A DNA stretch of 64,000 nucleotides from positions 562,303 to 626,302 of the forward strand of contig NMRA01000070.1 of assembly GCA_002633005.1 (NCBI GenBank). Reading direction: 5' to 3'. Below the pieces are notes generated by a model. That model was given only the letters and a program-made list of their open reading frames with translations. It had not been told where the DNA came from and did not search any database. The stretch is from Phoronis australis (lineage: Eukaryota > Phoronida > Phoronidae). A program made the translations under genes and the position numbers. The first letter of the stretch is position 1; every line of letters begins with the position of its first letter. Shown one piece after another: positions 33,864 to 46,464 of this stretch.

Positions 33864-36800
33864 GTGAGTGTTAGAACAAGTCATTTTTATGTGCCCACAT
33901 ATTTATATGTGGTCGCATATTGCCGTCATCTCTGTCCGGGCGTCTGGCATCCGGCGTCCGCGGCTGTATCTCCTAAATCCCTTGCAGAATCTTATTGAAA
34001 TGTGGCAGGTGTGTTCCTATGGGGTTGACAACAGAGGGCGACGAGTTTCGGTCTGACCCAAATACTGCTGTGCCCCCTAGTGGCAATTTTAGTTTTTTAC
34101 GTTTATCTCTGTATTTTCAAAGGCCCTTAACCGATTTTCGTGAAATTTGGCACATAGGCATCTATTAATAAGTTGATGCTATCCTCTGGTTTTCGGATGG
34201 ATTTGAGGCATTTTGCGCCATCTTGTGGCTATTTTTACTATTTTCGAGTCATTTTTTGGCATCTGCCCCTCTAACAACCAAACCACTCGAAGGATGATTG
34301 TGAAAATTGGCATTATGTTCTTACTATGAAAAAGACAGTTGACGATGATTTTCTGACGACTTCAACTACTGACGCGCCTCCTAGTGGCAGTTTTGCACCC
34401 ATGGCTGTATCTCCTACGCTCTACAGGATCTTTATTAAATTTAACGAATGTATTTATATGAAGTTGACAACAGACGACGGCGACTTTTGGACAAATCGGT
34501 CTACCAGACTGAGTGTGCCCCCTAATGGCAATTATAGTTTTTTACGTTTACCTCCGTATCTTCAAAGGTCCTCAATGAATTTCCATAAAATTTAGCACAT
34601 AGACATCTATTAGTGAGGTGACGCCAGGGGCGGATCCAGGATTTTGAGTTGGGGGGGGGGCAGGGTAGAGTATTAGCCAGGATTTTGTCTGGCAGGCATT
34701 CGCACCCCCGAACTGCCAAATGGAATCTGGGGGAATTTTATTGGGCCCCCCTCTAAATCCGCCACTGGACGCTAGCCATTGATTTTCGGATTGATTCAAG
34801 GTATTTCTCGCCACCTAGTGGCCATTTTTGTTGTTTTCGAGTCTGTTTTTTGGCATCCCTCCCTCTGTCAACCAAACCACTCTTTGTGAAAGTTGGCATG
34901 TATGTTCTTTCTATGAAGGGGACGGTTGAGGAGTAATTTCCGACGACTTCGACTACTGTGGCGCTTCCTCGTGGTGGTTTTGTTTTTTTTTGCACCCATA
35001 CTTTTATCTTCTAAGTCCTCTGCAGGATCTTTATTAAATTTAGCTCGTGTATTTATATGAAGTTAACAAGAGAAGACAATAACTTTTAGACGGATCCCAA
35101 AAACACTGTGCCCGTAGTGGCAATTTCATTTTTTTTCATTTTCCTCCGTTTCTCTGAAGTTCCTCTATGAATTTTAATGAAATTTGGTAAATGGCTGTCT
35201 TTTAACGAAACGATGACATTATCTGGTTTTCAGATGGATTCAAGATATTTTGCACCATCTAGTGGCCATTTTGATGATACAAATAAACAACTCTCAAAGC
35301 ATACCATTTGCGATGCATTCGTGGGCGCATTTCAACTCTCCGCGTTGCTCTTGTTTTGTATTGCAATCCAAGAACTTCGTAAGCTTGTAATAGTACCGTA
35401 CCTAAGTATTACATGGTGACCGAAAAACGAACCCAAAAATTTCATTGCCAACTGACTGATATGGTTGAAACTTTGTGGTGGGATGATTGATAAACTGAAG
35501 TTTAAGTTGGATACCAGATTTGAAAAAATAAATGGATTCATCTAGGATGAATTAAATTGTTTTTATGTCGCCACTGTATCCCATTCTTAAATTGTGACAA
35601 CATATCGATACCTGTTATGCTGTCTAATTTTTCTACTCTGTGATATTCGGGATCGGTCAGTCAGGGAGTTGTAATAAGTGTGTGGAGAACTGAGGAAAGT
35701 GCCCTGCCTTGGCCAAAACTGCCATTCACACGCCCACCTAGCCGATGCAGGCTTGAATAGAGCCGTCCCGGATTACACAGCGTCGCTCGAATCTCGCTGT
35801 ATTTACCACAACGCTTTAAACATCCGTCAGGCCCATTTGCTGCCTCATTTTCATGCCAGTGAAGTCTCTCATGTTGTTTGTTGTTGTCCAATTCTTTAGG
35901 GTTGCATTACTCTATTCGTCCTTCCAATGCCAACAAAGTATTACTGCTGTGCTGTGGGCTGCAATTCCAACGTTAGAAAGTTTGATAAATTGGACAAATA
36001 CCTGTGGACATGTGATCTGAAATTCTTTGCCTTCCTGACATCAATGAGAGACATGAACATGTGCCTGATTTCCAAAACTTAGGTCACGCGCTTTCTTATT
36101 GCCGTGTAGTCAGGGACGGCCCTACTGGGCTCGGCTGACAGGGCCCTAGTTCACCTGAGGGGAAAGGTGCCTTCTGAGAGGGGATTTTTTGGACGAGGGG
36201 AAAATTTTACTCATTCTGATGAGAATTGAATTTTCGGTAGTTTGCTATTAGTGACAATCCAACTAAGTGCAGTGCTTAATGGTCTCTAGTAATCTTGGGT
36301 GGCGCACCATAGGGGGCTGGGGGGTTATAGCCCCACTTATTTCAGTGCTGCCCTGCCGATGGTCACATAGGAAGCAAACCATAGGGGGCTGGGGGGAGGC
36401 AGAAATCCCCTCAAATTTTACTTAGGAGCAATGTGCAGGGACGGATCCAGGATTTTGAGCTGTAGGGCCAGGGCAGAGTATTAGCCAGGATTTTGCCCGC
36501 CAGACATTCGCACCCCCAAACTGTCAAATGTAATCTGGGAGAATTTTAGGGGGGCCATTGCCCCCTTGCCCTCCCCCTCTAAGTCAGCCGCTGAAGTGAC
36601 TCCAGTTGGTGATCTAAATTTTGTGATCATGGTAGCCGGGTTTGTTGCCAGGCCCTGTTTTGATGATTTCAAGCAATCCTCACTCTGTCACCTGCTAATG
36701 CATCATTGGCATCAGTCTTGAAAGACAAAAGCAGGAATCAACTAAAAACTCATACCCCCTATTTTGCCAATTGCACATTATGGTCCTTGGTGGGTGGTCT

Positions 36801-39800
36801 TTTCCAGTGCATTATTTCGTTTCAGAGAACTTGATGGGAAAGTCGTTTTTGTATCTGTTAATTAGGCCAAAACCAGGTTTGGTATCCATTTATTTTTTCT
36901 GTTTCTGTTTCTATGGTGACGTCAGAGGGTAGGCACCGGGATAGTCTCTGGCCCTCCTCCTTCCAGTATCGCATGCAATGTAAATTTGGAGATGCAACCA
37001 AGTTCGTGCTGGTTATGTATTGAAATTTACTTGTGGGCTTTAAGTGGATTCATGCATCCTATGAAGCTCAAAGTCAGGAGAACCTTGATGACCATCTAAG
37101 CACGTTACTTACAGATCTAGATTTGGGCTAAAGCGCAATTTGAAACATCGAATGTTTTGAGGCTAATTTATGCACTGCAGTCAAACTGACCAATATCAAT
37201 GTGGCATTCTCTGAAGCATAAAAAGCCAGTGAAAACTAGGGTATTACAAATCCCATAGAATTGACTGGTAGGATTCAAGTGATCATATCCAGTCAACCAA
37301 GGCTGTAATATCATGTAGGTGACCATCTGCTCGCTAAACTGGCCGTTGATTTTTGATGGACGTTTTTTACTTGTCTTCTCATATGTTGTAAATATACTTA
37401 TGGCTCTTAAAATGTTACTAGAACAAAGTTGTCTACAGAATAGAAACTAAACTCATAGAGTAACCTAATCAATTTAGGATGGGAGGTAAACGAATCATTT
37501 TCTCTTTTTTTTTCTTAAAATATAGTACCATACTCATCTGAGTTTGTGAGGAATATGCTTAAAGTTTAAATTTCAAGAATCATGGGTAATGGGCGTTAAG
37601 CTGGGCATGGGGATTTCGAAGCAAAATTTTTGAGAATTTGGATTGGACATGATTGGGTGTCTGAGCTGAGTCGAGTATGGTTGTTGACATTAGAAACTTG
37701 GTCAGAGCCGTGGCTGTATGTAGTTTGTTAGTAGATTTCTACACAGATTGCGGTGAACAGAATCATTTGAGATCAGGAGCACCGATGTAGCTTCTTTTTG
37801 TGGAGCTGGACAATTAATGCATTAATGATGACTTCAGGACAATAAAATACGGGCTGAAATAAATTAAAACTATCATGGATTTAAACTGGTGTTTTTTTCG
37901 ACCTGTTTGACTTCTAAAATTGAATTCCCCGTGAAAACATTATATTGGAATCATTTTCTTTTGAAAAAATATGACAAATATGAGCCAAAAACGACGTCAT
38001 TGCTTCTATTTTGTTGATCAATTGACGTAACTAGGGCACATAACAGGTTTGTGACAAAAGATTACGAGAACGCTTCACAATAGACTAGGTTGTTATCTGA
38101 TCCGGTTTGGTGTTGAGTTGAAGCTGTACAGGAGGTGTTTGTAATGAGAAATAAATTTGTTGCATGCTAAGCTGATGTTGACCTATGAGTACATAGTAGC
38201 ACGGAATTATGGCTTCATTATAATTCTTCGCCTATGTAGCACACAATATGGCTGACCAAAAGAATTTTGTTGTTTTATTAAATTTCCCCAGAAAAGTTAA
38301 GATTAATAACATCTAATATATTACAAGCATGTTTTGCAATATGTAGATGTCACAAAATAACATTAGCTAAAGTTCTCATTGTATGCAAAAAGGTAATCAG
38401 CCATTGAAAGTGGAAAATGACGATTTTGGCAATTTGTGCAAAATAAGCTGGGAATTACCATCACTGTTTTCAAGTACTGTACTACACTGCTACTTTAGAA
38501 TATACCATATTTTGAGGAACAATAATTACTTGCTTCTGTCTTAAAGTGATGAAAGTTTGTCAAAGTATTCTACTACTCTTTTATACAGGCCAATCAGGTT
38601 TTGTTGAAGCACCTAGAGAAGGGATCCTTCATACTGCGCAGAAGTACCAAAGAGCAAAGATACACATTGTCGGTTGTGTAAGTTTTTTTGCCGGATAATT
38701 TTCCATTTGAATGGTGTTTTTGCGAGCTTCTAAAGATATAATAGCAACTGTTGAAGCTACAGTTGTGTTTATTGACAATTTGTAAATGGAAAAGCAAAAA
38801 AGCAGCCAATGAATGACCTTATTTCTCTGACGTATATATATATACCTCGCTGACACACCTAGCCCTCGTCATGCAGATGTCATTTCACAACACCATATCA
38901 CAGTACTTACTGGACATGGTTTGGTGATTTGCCAACACTCAAAAATGAACAAGAGCAATGCGGAACGTTGAATTGCGCCCACGACTGCACCACAAACGGT
39001 GTGATTTTAGAAGTGTTAATTTGTATCATAAAAATGGCAATTTGATGGCTCAGAATGCATTGAGCCCGTCCAAAAATGGAAAGGTGTCGTCTCTCAAAAT
39101 TATTTGCCAAATTTTATATAAAAAGGTCAAAAAATTCCAAACATACTACAGCAAATGTAATAAAAAACAAATTGCCATTAGGAACCACGGCACTAGTCAA
39201 ATCCATCCATCTGCTGTCAAGTTAATAGGAATACAATGGCAGAATTAAAAAAAGACATCCTGTGGTTTTGCTAAAGTTACTGCCGTTGTTTCACAAGGTG
39301 CTACCTTACTTGAGAATGAATTTTAAAAAATTGAATGCAAAAATCCTGTCATCAGCAATAGCTTAACAAATCAAACCACGAACTAAATTCTTGCTAAAGT
39401 TTAGTCCGTAAAAAACGATGATGCAGCTGGACAGACGTAGCTATAGCAGTTTTAATGTTATCTAGGACCCTGCAAAAATGTCCAAATTTGGCTTACGTTG
39501 GATCATATCTGAAAAATGGCAGGCCGTATTTTTAGGTAAACATTTATTAATTCAACCAACATGTATATAGTTTTACAGCAAAGTGAAATCTAATCAAGTC
39601 TATCAAACAAATTAAAACACTATCGAATCCTATAAAACTAATTACTTTGCAAAAAACAAGGCCACAATATCAGAAATAGGACTTTTGTGATTTTACGAAA
39701 AAACTTTAAAGTTGAATAAACAAAAACAAAATGATCTTTTAGAAAAGCTGCAACACCATTTTTAAGATCTCGCCCAGAAAATTTATATCAAAAAGTTTGA

Positions 39801-40802
39801 GCTGAGTATTGATTGAATTGTTGGAAAACCGTTCAGACCAAGTGTATTTGATAGGATCTGCTTGTGGAATGATTGTAAACTACAACTTATTCTGAGGAAT
39901 AAACCATTACTCTGCTGTCAGCAGCTCGGCATGCCAAATTTGTGCAATCTTGTAATCATGTTGTTGACTTCTTTTGTAGGTACTCGGAGAAGATGATTCA
40001 CCATGTCACAATAAAAAGGAAAAATTTCAAGTTTTTTCTTGTCAAAAGCCAAAAATTTGATTCCATTGATGATCTGGTGAGCTTTTACAAGTGTACTGAT
40101 ATTTTTCATGCACATTACAAACCATTCCGTCTTGTGCGTGGTGTTGAGAAATCAACACTGCCACCAAGACCCTCAAAGAGACCGAGAACAAACAACTCAA
40201 TAGTAGACAATGGTTTCCCATCCTCTCATTTAAATGACCAAAGTGACTTGAAGACCACCACATGCAGCTTCTGTGATAACAACAATGAGAATACTCCACC
40301 ATGGCCACCAAAACCCAAACCCAGTTTGGATGTACAACCTGTTCCAGATCATATGACGTGTCCACTGCCATTGCCCACTAGCAAAAGTACAAATGCCTGG
40401 TGCACTGATTTGTCTGTGTTCATAAAATCTTACGGAGAAGGCATCTGTTACGAATCATTGTACTCCGAAGTGAAAGATAACCAGAAAGATAGAACTGATG
40501 AGTTGATCAAGATGTTGATCGAACGTGATCAACTCGAACTACAGACGATCAAGTGCGAGTGTGGTGTTTACCACAAGGACTCTCAATTGGCAGACGGCTG
40601 GACGGTACATCGAAGCCGGGATGTAAGGACAGAAGGTCAACTGTTTTTTACTTCATCAGATGGAGTGACCAGCTGGACATTGCCGGACAAAGTCTGGTTT
40701 AAACTGACCCCTGAACATGTGAGGATCTTAACACAACTGGCCTATGAGTTTAATGCTCCTGTACCAGTACCAGTTGAATACCTTCAGTCTCCTCAATATT
40801 GA
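33810..40802 (+). CDS. SH2-proline-rich-WW protein, paralogue A
   Basis: Exons 33796-33863, 38589-38677 and 39980-40802 join in frame (phases 0 and 2). From the ATG at 33810 they encode 321 residues. Residues 7-90 form an SH2 domain: YYHPGI entry, FILRRS with phosphotyrosine-binding Arg35, and HHVTI with His55. Residues 105-180 are rich in PxxP motifs (LPPRPSKRPR, PPWPPKPKP), typical SH3 or WW ligands. A conserved C240-x-C-G-x-Y-H246 precedes a WW-like domain (251-283) with W255, FF270-271 and W280-TLP. Predicted role, from domains alone: cytoplasmic adaptor linking phosphotyrosine to proline-rich partners. No kinase domain is present. The first exon starts after an AG acceptor and its frame is open upstream, so a further 5' exon is possible. 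A paralogue lies 8 kb downstream. Confidence 0.78.
33889..35400 (-). repeat. CTCF-motif repeat family, copy 3 (inverted)
   Basis: This copy is in reverse orientation in intron 1 of paralogue A. It begins with the terminal hairpin (33889-33918) only 25 nt past the exon 1 donor. It ends near the CAACTCTCCGCGTTGCTCTTG block, which is the reverse of the start of copy 2. CTCF-type boxes are at 34070-34083 and 34808-34821. A separate small element is inserted at 34626-34770. Confidence 0.75.
34626..34770. mobile_element. MITE family M2, copy 1
   Basis: CAGGGGCGGATCCAGGATTT starts it and AAATCCGCCACTGG ends it. The interior (AGAGTATTAGCCAGGATTTT, GGCATTCGCACCCCC) matches 36436-36600. It is inserted in copy 3 of the CTCF-motif repeat. 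Confidence 0.75.
35740..36082 (+). pseudogene. THAP-domain gene remnant, copy 3
   Basis: The ATG at 35927 opens 51 codons to a TAG at 36082: MPTKYYCCAVGCNSN, then DLKFFAF and LTSMRDMN. It keeps both N-terminal cysteines but stops before the distal C-x2-H. Upstream sequence (GCCGTCCCGGATTACACAGC) aligns with copy 2. It may be the first exon of a multi-exon transposase gene. Confidence 0.6.
36436..36600. mobile_element. MITE family M2, copy 2
   Basis: CAGGGACGGATCCAGGATTT begins a block that aligns with 34626-34770 through the CATTCGCACCCCC motif. The 3' end (AAGTCAGCCGCTGAAG) is decayed. Confidence 0.7.
36610..38580. other. Paralogue A intron 1, distal part
   Basis: No gene or classified repeat is seen. 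A short conserved segment at 36826-36880 (GATGGGAAAGTCGT and GGCCAAAACC) recurs at 53522-53570 and partly at 46034. Confidence 0.5.
38589..38677 (+). CDS. Paralogue A exon 2: SH2 core with FLVRES-type motif
   Basis: This 89-nt exon (phase 0 in, phase 2 out) encodes ANQVLLKHLEKGSFILRRST and then KEQRYTLSVV. The acceptor is ttatacag and the donor is gtaagt. The usual FLVRES Glu is replaced by Arg (FILRRS). Confidence 0.83.
38940..39245 (+). repeat. CTCF-motif repeat family, 5' fragment
   Basis: AAGAGCAATGCGGAACGTTGAA and the following block match the 5' start of copy 2, including the CATAAAAATGGC stretch. The remainder of the element and its hairpin are missing. Confidence 0.6.
39980..40802 (+). 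CDS. Paralogue A exon 3: SH2 end, linker, WW domain, stop
   Basis: This terminal exon begins after acceptor cttttgtag, completes the split Val codon and runs 273 codons to a TGA at 40800-40802. It holds the SH2 second half (SEKMIHHVTI to LVSFYK), the proline-rich linker and the WW-like domain. No consensus AATAAA lies in the first 200 nt after the stop. A CTCF-like motif lies 37 nt past the stop. Confidence 0.85.
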
Positions 40803-43200
40803 AAATAGTGAACTACTTGTCACAGTGTTGGTGTGTTGCCAATAGGGGGCGCAACTTAGGGGTGTCAGACTTCCTAAAATTGAAAACTTTGTCTGGTATC
40901 ATATGGAAATCCTACGTCGTGGTAAAAGTCAATGGTCACGTATTGTATAAAACTGTTAATTTCTAAATTCTTTCTCATTGATGCAAATGTCATTTTAAAC
41001 ACATTATATATTTATTTGCACAACAGGCTAGTTGTTCTTTATTAGCATTTTAGAAAAATATATCTATGGGTCAATTGACCCACATGTCCTCAAATCTATG
41101 GATCAAATTTGTAGACCTATGGGTCATCAATTTGTGTCTGCCATTCATGCATTCACCGGTTTTTCTGGTATTACTTGCATGCTTTAACTTTACTTTTGAA
41201 TTGACCCCCTCACGTAGGGCATAGAGACCAGTACCTGTCTGCTACTGACTGATGAGACACAAGCGGTAATCACATGCCTTTGTTTAAACAAAAACAGTGT
41301 AAATTTGAGACCAAATTTTTAAAGTTAGTTTCTCCAACAAAGATGAGAAACCCAATACTTTTTTAGCATTGTTAGAGAAATATGCCCCTGTAACATGGGT
41401 TAAAGGGTATACTAAAACTGGATTATTTGTTAAATTTTTTTGATTCACACAAGGCTAGAAAAATTGCTGTGTTGGAAAACATACGCCAGGTGCACATATT
41501 GCTGTCAAAACTAGAGATAGCTTTTTGAGTCTCATCAACATTTGCAACGCCAATAACTGAATCAAGTAGACTGTAATGCTTATCATATCAAGTAGAGAAT
41601 ATCAGGTGTATCACCTAGAAGATAACGCCGCATCAAGTAGAGCCAAGCAAGAAACACAAGACTGATTTTTTATCAATGGGCAATTTATTTCTCATATATT
41701 AAATTACTCCTATACTGATTTGACGGTCCTGTAACATTCCAAATTTTTATAATTATGCGAACCTCAAAGGTTTGCTTCAATGGTGAGGTGTTGTGCATTA
41801 GTCCATAAACTTATACTTAACACATTCACACATTTTGAAATTGCCGTTTGCGACTTCACACAAAATTTTAGCACTCTACATACTTCAGATTGCCAGTAGT
41901 AGGTTAGCTCGACATTGCAAACGTAATTTATATGAAGATTATTCTCTGCATCTAGATCGAAACTCATGATGGAATTTCTGTTCTCGTCACGAGCGTGGCA
42001 GCCCTCGTGTCTTGTCGGTCATCTAAGAGTCAATTGTCAGTGGCTAGTTACCATTCAGTTTCACTCTCACTTAGTTGAATCAGTACACTAGGTTTTACAT
42101 TATAATAAAATATAATTATTGTAAGGAGGGTTGCAAAGTTCGGTGGCTCTGCCACCGGCGACTACAATTAAAGGGGGGGACACCGATTTTTTAAGTCCTT
42201 TTGGATTGACAAAAACTACCTAGTGGAATTTGCTCAAATTCGGGTAGAATAATTAGAGATTTTCTTGCTTTCGATTTTCATGAAAATTCACTGAAGTATC
42301 ATCAGTTTCTCAACTGGTTAGACTACAGTAGTGAAACGGTCACGTGACACTCATAGATACATAAATAAGTAAATCAGAATCCATGACATGGTAAAACAAT
42401 ATGACAACTAAAAGTACACGGATCGCGAATTGCATGTCGGTTGATAAGACGCAAGAATTTATTTCAAATTCGTAATTCAATGTATGGAATTTTTAGGCAA
42501 TTCCCGAAGGGTTGCTCACAGAAGAATACGCGAAGACGGGGTATACTGCGAGGGTTTGGGTGCCCTCCCTTTAAAACGATTCCAAAATTCATTCGTGTAT
42601 CATTTATTCTGGTGGAAGTCTGTCACGGTTTATGAGCAGAAATTTCCACTCCAGAAATCTTTTTTCGATTGACAGTTCGTGTACGTTGAGAAGGGACATT
42701 CGTTAGACATGCAAACTGTACACGGTCATTCAAAAATCACGTCTGACAATTTGATACAGGGTGTTTCGTACGAACAATTCCTAATAATACTTTCCTCATT
42801 TAAAAGATACTATTGTAAGGATTAAATATTAAATTTTTTATCTTCACAAAAGATCTAAGGCATGCTTACGATTCTTGTCATCAATACTATTTTTTATTTC
42901 TGAAAAAATGATGCATTTTTTATTTGCGCCTCCTGTCGTGATGTCGTTGCGCTTCGCATGAACACAATCTGTGCCATTATTTTCCTGGCCAATTTGAATT
43001 TTGTTTTACATCCACTCGTACATAGTTAGCTACCTGAATGAGATTACATTATTCTCATCCAGTACACATAGGCCACCTGTCCCTTCCACATGCAGTAAGC
43101 AAATTTTCAATTTGACACTATACAGTCTGTCTAACCACAATTCAACATTTAATAGAAACGATCAACGCTTTTCAGCAAAAAAACAAAAACTTCGCAACAT
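40803..43200. other. Paralogue A 3' UTR and spacer
   Basis: A CTCF-like motif CCAATAGGGGGCGC lies at 40839-40852. A short palindrome, ATGGGTCAATTGACCCA, is near 41067. No gene is seen to 43200. Confidence 0.5.
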
Positions 43201-43203
43201 TTC

Positions 43204-44472
43204 TTAACACATTTGACAACTTTCTGACTGATTTACGAACAATGAAAGAGACAGCTGGAATTTTAAGACCGCGTACTGGGGACACACACGTAAAAAGTAG
43301 TACTCGTTTTCAAATTCTCCACTGTCACAGCATGGACATAGACTACCTTCTCTTTGCATTTCAAAATATCGACCCAGCTCTATCATCATTGAATGATTTG
43401 AGCACCTATATGTGCCAGGGAAATCCTCAAACATAGTGCGTCTATCTCCAATAGAATTTTCCAGTGTGAGACTTAACTTAAACAGCTTATATGTACGTAA
43501 GTTAGTAGACAATCAGACAGCTTCTTAGCACATTTGATTTTCTACATCTATACAACGCTGTCGAAATTTACATAAAAATCCAAGCTCGTCACCCACGCCC
43601 TGTGAATACCAAACAATACCATATCCATATAAATATAATATATTTTCACTTCCAGAGCTTAACAGTTTCTGTTTTTCTTTGCCATTTCATATCGAACAGA
43701 ATGGCACATTGTTACATATCTATTTGGTGCATTTTAAATAACTTTAACCAGAATTTTAACAATTTCATTAGCTTTTCGTTCTCATAGTAATCCTTCCTAA
43801 TTCACCTCGAGCAACAATATTTGAAGTAATCCGTCCAAGCCGTGACAGGAATTTACAAAACTTAGTGTGCACTAAGTCAATGTCATTTTCCGCCAAATAC
43901 TGAAGAATTGTAGGTAATTTTACATCAAATAACTTGACATACACATTAAATCTAGGCATGTACTTTTTCAACAAGAATAACGCTTTAGGCGCTTGATCTG
44001 ACCGACTTTCTGTGCACTTGTCCATACTTTGGGTGAAGTTAATGCCGAGAAATTTATATTCAGAAACCACTTCAAAGGCACAGCCATCAAAATGCCACGG
44101 CTAGTAATTTCTCAGTTATCCACCATTTCTAAAAACAATAATTTTGGTTTAAGACATGTTAAAAGTAAGTTGCCATTTTTTACAATAATTATGTAAATTA
44201 TAATCACCTGCAAATTCACAGCTGTCTTTGCAAACAAATTCAAGTGCTGGATATCTGTGGTGTAAAGGGGCATTTGTCCGGACTGTGCCTCCAAGAGACT
44301 CAATTCCGTTTGAGAAGCGGATCGTTGATAATTCCAAACAACGTTTTTGGAGATCATTGACTGAAACAATGGTATCTGAAAGCTTATAATGAATGCAAAC
44401 AGCCATTTCTGGAACATGATGCTCCGAAGTTAGCAAAATTTGGAATTTTTCTAAAGCCCTGTATAACCTCAA
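43204..44472 (-). pseudogene. Decayed LINE reverse transcriptase, 3' part
   Basis: Minus strand, several frames. First WQLTFNMS with TKIIVFRNGG (the thumb-side KTK motif). Then VSEYKFLGINFTQS (44070 downwards) with QAPKALFLLKKY, LPTILQYLAEND and VHTKFCKFLSRL. Then CPCCDSGEFENEYYFLRVCP at 43340-43400. These are the ordered motifs of the C-terminal third of a non-LTR retrotransposon polyprotein. Frameshifts and stops separate them, so no product is expected. Confidence 0.75.
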
Positions 44473-44614
44473 AACCTCTACGACACACTACGAGCTAAGT
44501 CTATGTATTTCAAAATTCCCTATGAAATTGAACGAGACGAACAAAATGAGTCTAGTGGCTGAATGATCAGGACCTTATGATCGTTTTGCTGTAAAACTAT
44601 GAGTAGATGAGCCA

Positions 44615-45310
44615 GTGCCTTCTTGTAATTTAAATATGTTGAACTCGAGTTTTGAGCAAACTGGAAGGCGGTTGAAATTCCAGTTGAACCGGATTTGTGC
44701 TGTGATACATCGAGATAGACGAATCACCATCTTCTTCAGTCATCCAGGTACAAAAAATTACCAAAGCCGTGTGTGCGTCCTTGCATTCTCCAACGATAAC
44801 TCGCGGATCATCGTTTCAATGACAGTACTGAAGAAACACTGGCAACCAAATGCCAAAAGCCTCAACGAGTTTGTGCACAAAATCAATTTAAACTGGACAA
44901 TCTCCATCTTTATCATAAGCCGAGCCCACAGAGAACGGCCAGAGATGCGTCAAGAACAATGACACCAGTGGCTATATCATCATTTTCCCGACTACTGGAT
45001 GTATTCTTTGCCCTGAACCGCCCGAATTACGCTAGATGGGTAACATTGTTTTACCAAAAGTTGAAGTTCGCAGACCCAATATTACATGAAGCGCTCAAAC
45101 GGTGCGTTCTCAGAGCTACGTACAAGGAAGAATTTCAGTAGATCGACTGTTGACCTCTCTTTGGAACAGTCCGCATTTTTTATGTTTGATATGGTGTTAT
45201 CCAAAAAGGCCGAAAACACCTCTGGAATAATAGCCAATGTCACAATATCACTTGCCCCTCACTTACGGGAAATGTTGTGTCATTTACGAGACGTCTTTAA
45301 ATTTACTTAA
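44615..45310 (+). pseudogene. Transposon-related protein remnant
   Basis: Frame-shifted fragments include LLDVFFALNRPNYARWVTLF (about 44985-45050), then FSRSTVDLSLEQSAFF and TSGIIANVTIS. The FFA-NR-NYARW plus V-D-LEQ pair is, to my recollection, a conserved domain of high-copy animal genes of transposon origin. I cannot name the superfamily. The coding frame is broken near 44960 and 45140. Confidence 0.5.
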
Positions 45311-46460
45311 GGATTTTTTTTAGTCATCGCGTTACCGGGTATTGGCTACCAGTTTTTGAATGATCGATAGTCAATGAAGATTAAGACAAGTACAAACACC
45401 ACGCCACCTGTTTTTATAAAACACCGTTATAAACAAACGACCAGTTTTAAAAAAGCAAAAATTTCATTCAAAAGTTTAATTTTTAAATGTCCATGAAAAA
45501 TACACACAAAATAAGAAAATACTAAGAGCTGTTTTTCTCGATTTTACCAAGCATGCTGATTGATAAAATTTCATAATGAGATTGTGGTTGTTGTCAATGA
45601 TAAACTAGAGCGAAAATTGACCCAACGAACGCGTTTTTCAGTTTTCAACTAGATTATCCAGTTACTCTAATAAAACAACAAAAAACCTCTATAACTGCAC
45701 TTGCTGAGATGAGGAAAATGTTCAAAACTTATCAATTGCACGTTAAACTAAGAAAAAAATAATACGTTAGCTCCAGATGAAGATACTTGAAAATCGGGTT
45801 TCTAAGGTGTCGAATTGTCGCATTTTATTGATAGCGTCTCAATTCTTCCACTTCATGAAGTTAAAGGCAGGAACCGAGCACCTTTGTCACAGATTACCGT
45901 GAGGTCTTTTCCGTGTACGCTAAAGCGGCACTAGCAGACTTTGAACTGAAGGAGTTTTCAAAATTTCCTTGAAACTTTTGAGGGTTGTCAAGGGTTCCAG
46001 GACATTACAGGTATTTTGTTTCAGGAGGACAGGACGGGAAAGTCGTTTTTAGTATGTGAATTAATACTGAGCCATGCAATTCCGCGGGGTTCAGTCGGGT
46101 ATCAGAGCTTATAGTAATAAACCCCGGTCTTCCAACACCGAAAGATGCGTGTCACACATAGGGTTTTAATCACACCCGTAAACAAATGTTATGACAAGGG
46201 CCTTTTTCGCGGGCAACTATCAAATCATCAGCTAGACTAGTAGCCGGTGCTGGAGAAACCTCTTCAGATCGAGGTTTTCAAATAAACTGAAGTCTAATGT
46301 TAATATGCGTTATGCATGTCGGGCGTGGTGAGCATTTCCGTACGATTCACCCTGATTCTACATTAGAAGTCATGTAGGGCTTTATTTCAGTACATCAGTA
46401 CACGAATAAGTTTTACTAACATTGATGAAGTCTTTCAACTCGTCACGTGACAAATCCTGC
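45311..46460. other. Spacer between paralogues
   Basis: No gene, RNA or clear repeat is recognised, apart from the short GGACGGGAAAGTCGTTTT segment at 46030 shared with paralogue introns. Confidence 0.5.
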
Positions 46461-46464
46461 CTCC

